Shown piece after piece: positions 63,374-64,000 of a stretch of DNA of 64,000 nucleotides (the first letter of the stretch is position 1; each line of letters opens with the position of its first letter). Where the stretch lies: contig NC_021182.1 of NCBI RefSeq assembly GCF_000389635.1, positions 3,100,001-3,164,000 on the forward strand, given 5' to 3'. The position numbers were made by a program, and so were the translations under genes. Below the pieces are notes generated by a model. It did not search any database, was not told the DNA's origin, and saw nothing but the letters and a program-made list of their open reading frames with translations. Origin of the DNA: Clostridium pasteurianum BC1. GTDB lineage: Bacteria; Bacillota; Clostridia; Clostridiales; Clostridiaceae.

Positions 63374-64000
63374 ATGACACGAGTTAAAAGACATAAAAAT
63401 AAAAAAATTAAATTATTACCTTTTTTTATTATATTTATAATCCTGTGTATATTATCACTTTTTACTATATTTAGATTATCATCAAAAACACCAAAAGGAT
63501 ATTCTTCAACTCTAAAGTCAAAAAACAATACAAATACTTCAAATTTAACTGCTGAAAATAATGCTACAAACTCAACAGTAAATACTACACAAAATAAAGC
63601 TAGTTCTACTAATATTGGAAATGACAATTCATCCAATGCAGTAAAGCAAAATGACAATCCAAATATTGATAATAGTAAAAACATTAGCAATACAAATAAT
63701 TCCTCTGCTAACTCATCAATTAATACTTCTGATTCTAGGTCATCCAATACTATAGATACATCCTCTAGTGATTCTAAAGGAAATACTATAACTGTTGAGA
63801 AGGCTTCAAGTATATTAAAAGCTAAAATTGATAATAATTCAAATATCACTGTAAATTATGACCATCTTCAAGAAAAAGATAACAATAAATACTATGTTTT
63901 TCAAGCACTTACTAGCGTTGGCAATAGCACTTCAGCTGAAAATCATAGTAATACCCTAGGATGGTACTTTGTAAACACAAATACAGGTAAAGCATATAGC
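63374..64000 (+). CDS. Membrane-anchored Ser/Asn/Thr-rich protein, 5' part
   Basis: ATG at 63374 with GGAGG upstream; the frame runs off the right edge (209 codons seen). A basic start is followed by a transmembrane helix (F-F-I-I-F-I-I-L-C-I-L-S-L-F) at about residues 17-33. Then come about 110 residues of Ser/Asn/Thr linker and a folded domain (Y-Y-V-F-Q-A-L-T, G-W-Y-F-V-N-T-N-T-G-K-A-Y). Probably extracellular. Family not assigned. The opposite strand is also open here but is a low-complexity shadow. Confidence 0.75.
   Translation, partial: MTRVKRHKNKKIKLLPFFIIFIILCILSLFTIFRLSSKTPKGYSSTLKSKNNTNTSNLTAENNATNSTVNTTQNKASSTNIGNDNSSNAVKQNDNPNIDNSKNISNTNNSSANSSINTSDSRSSNTIDTSSSDSKGNTITVEKASSILKAKIDNNSNITVNYDHLQEKDNNKYYVFQALTSVGNSTSAENHSNTLGWYFVNTNTGKAYS

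Noticed and set aside
63340-63849. Leftward 169-codon open frame
   Set aside because: It mirrors the Ser/Asn/Thr-rich linker of the rightward gene at 63374, which has a good ribosome site, a membrane helix and a folded domain.

Overview
The window is a strongly AT-rich chromosomal segment of a spore-forming Clostridium (sensu stricto type). The evidence is clostridial gene families (DUF4364, PdaB, a giant 2-hydroxyacyl-CoA dehydratase activase-like protein, CotF-type coat proteins), strong AGGAGG ribosome binding sites, a T-box before valS, and the acetylase variant of the diaminopimelate pathway. The sequence alone does not fix the species. I saw no complete rRNA, no tRNA and no CRISPR array.

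Host part 1 (1-30458). The end of dapB is followed by a convergent oppBCDFA peptide importer, then patA and dapH, which complete the N-acetyl route to lysine and cell wall diaminopimelate. Next come a two-OB-fold SSB-like protein, pdaB, a DUF4364 protein, a YVTN beta-propeller and a TSCPD protein. A divergent arginine cluster (argB-argD leftward, argC-argJ rightward) shares one control region with an ArgR-like palindrome. Then follow a cold-shock-domain fusion protein, folC, valS with its T-box leader, a small kinase-fold protein, the 1433-residue activase-like protein and a TPR protein. Host intergenic spaces hold several repeat families: a 159-bp element with inverted ends plus three solo ends, two copies of a 'GGCTA...CTGGATAA' hairpin, a 'TTAGTTCG' motif, and a dense field of small hairpins at 29847-30405.

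Prophage (30459-59841, about 29.4 kb). The ends are 24-bp direct repeats with one mismatch. The right copy is the last codons of a transglutaminase gene, whose stop codon the phage end restores. From the right the element carries an integrase, ImmA/IrrE peptidase, CI-type repressor, Cro-type repressor, small regulators, a sigma factor, a frameshifted SbcC-like ATPase, Bet, an HD protein, SSB, a radical SAM protein, zinc-ribbon proteins, an ERCC4 nuclease, primase-helicase, a nucleoside-deoxyribosyltransferase-like protein, an adenine methylase, large terminase and portal. The next gene (minor head) is cut by an IS3-family element, and no capsid, tail or lysis genes follow. The prophage is therefore defective, probably through a deletion at the IS.

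Between the IS and attL lies the strangest part (30.8-36.4 kb). Single genes or gene pairs (secreted protein, P-loop kinase, small membrane protein, DUF3606, two spore coat proteins, Asp/Glu racemase) sit among at least eight copies of an 'AGATG...GCATCT' hairpin, five copies of a second module and three near-identical promoter blocks. This looks like a repeat-bounded gene cassette array.

Host part 2 (59823-64000): the transglutaminase gene, a recX with a duplicated third repeat, an M16 peptidase, and the start of a membrane-anchored Ser/Asn-rich protein running off the right edge.
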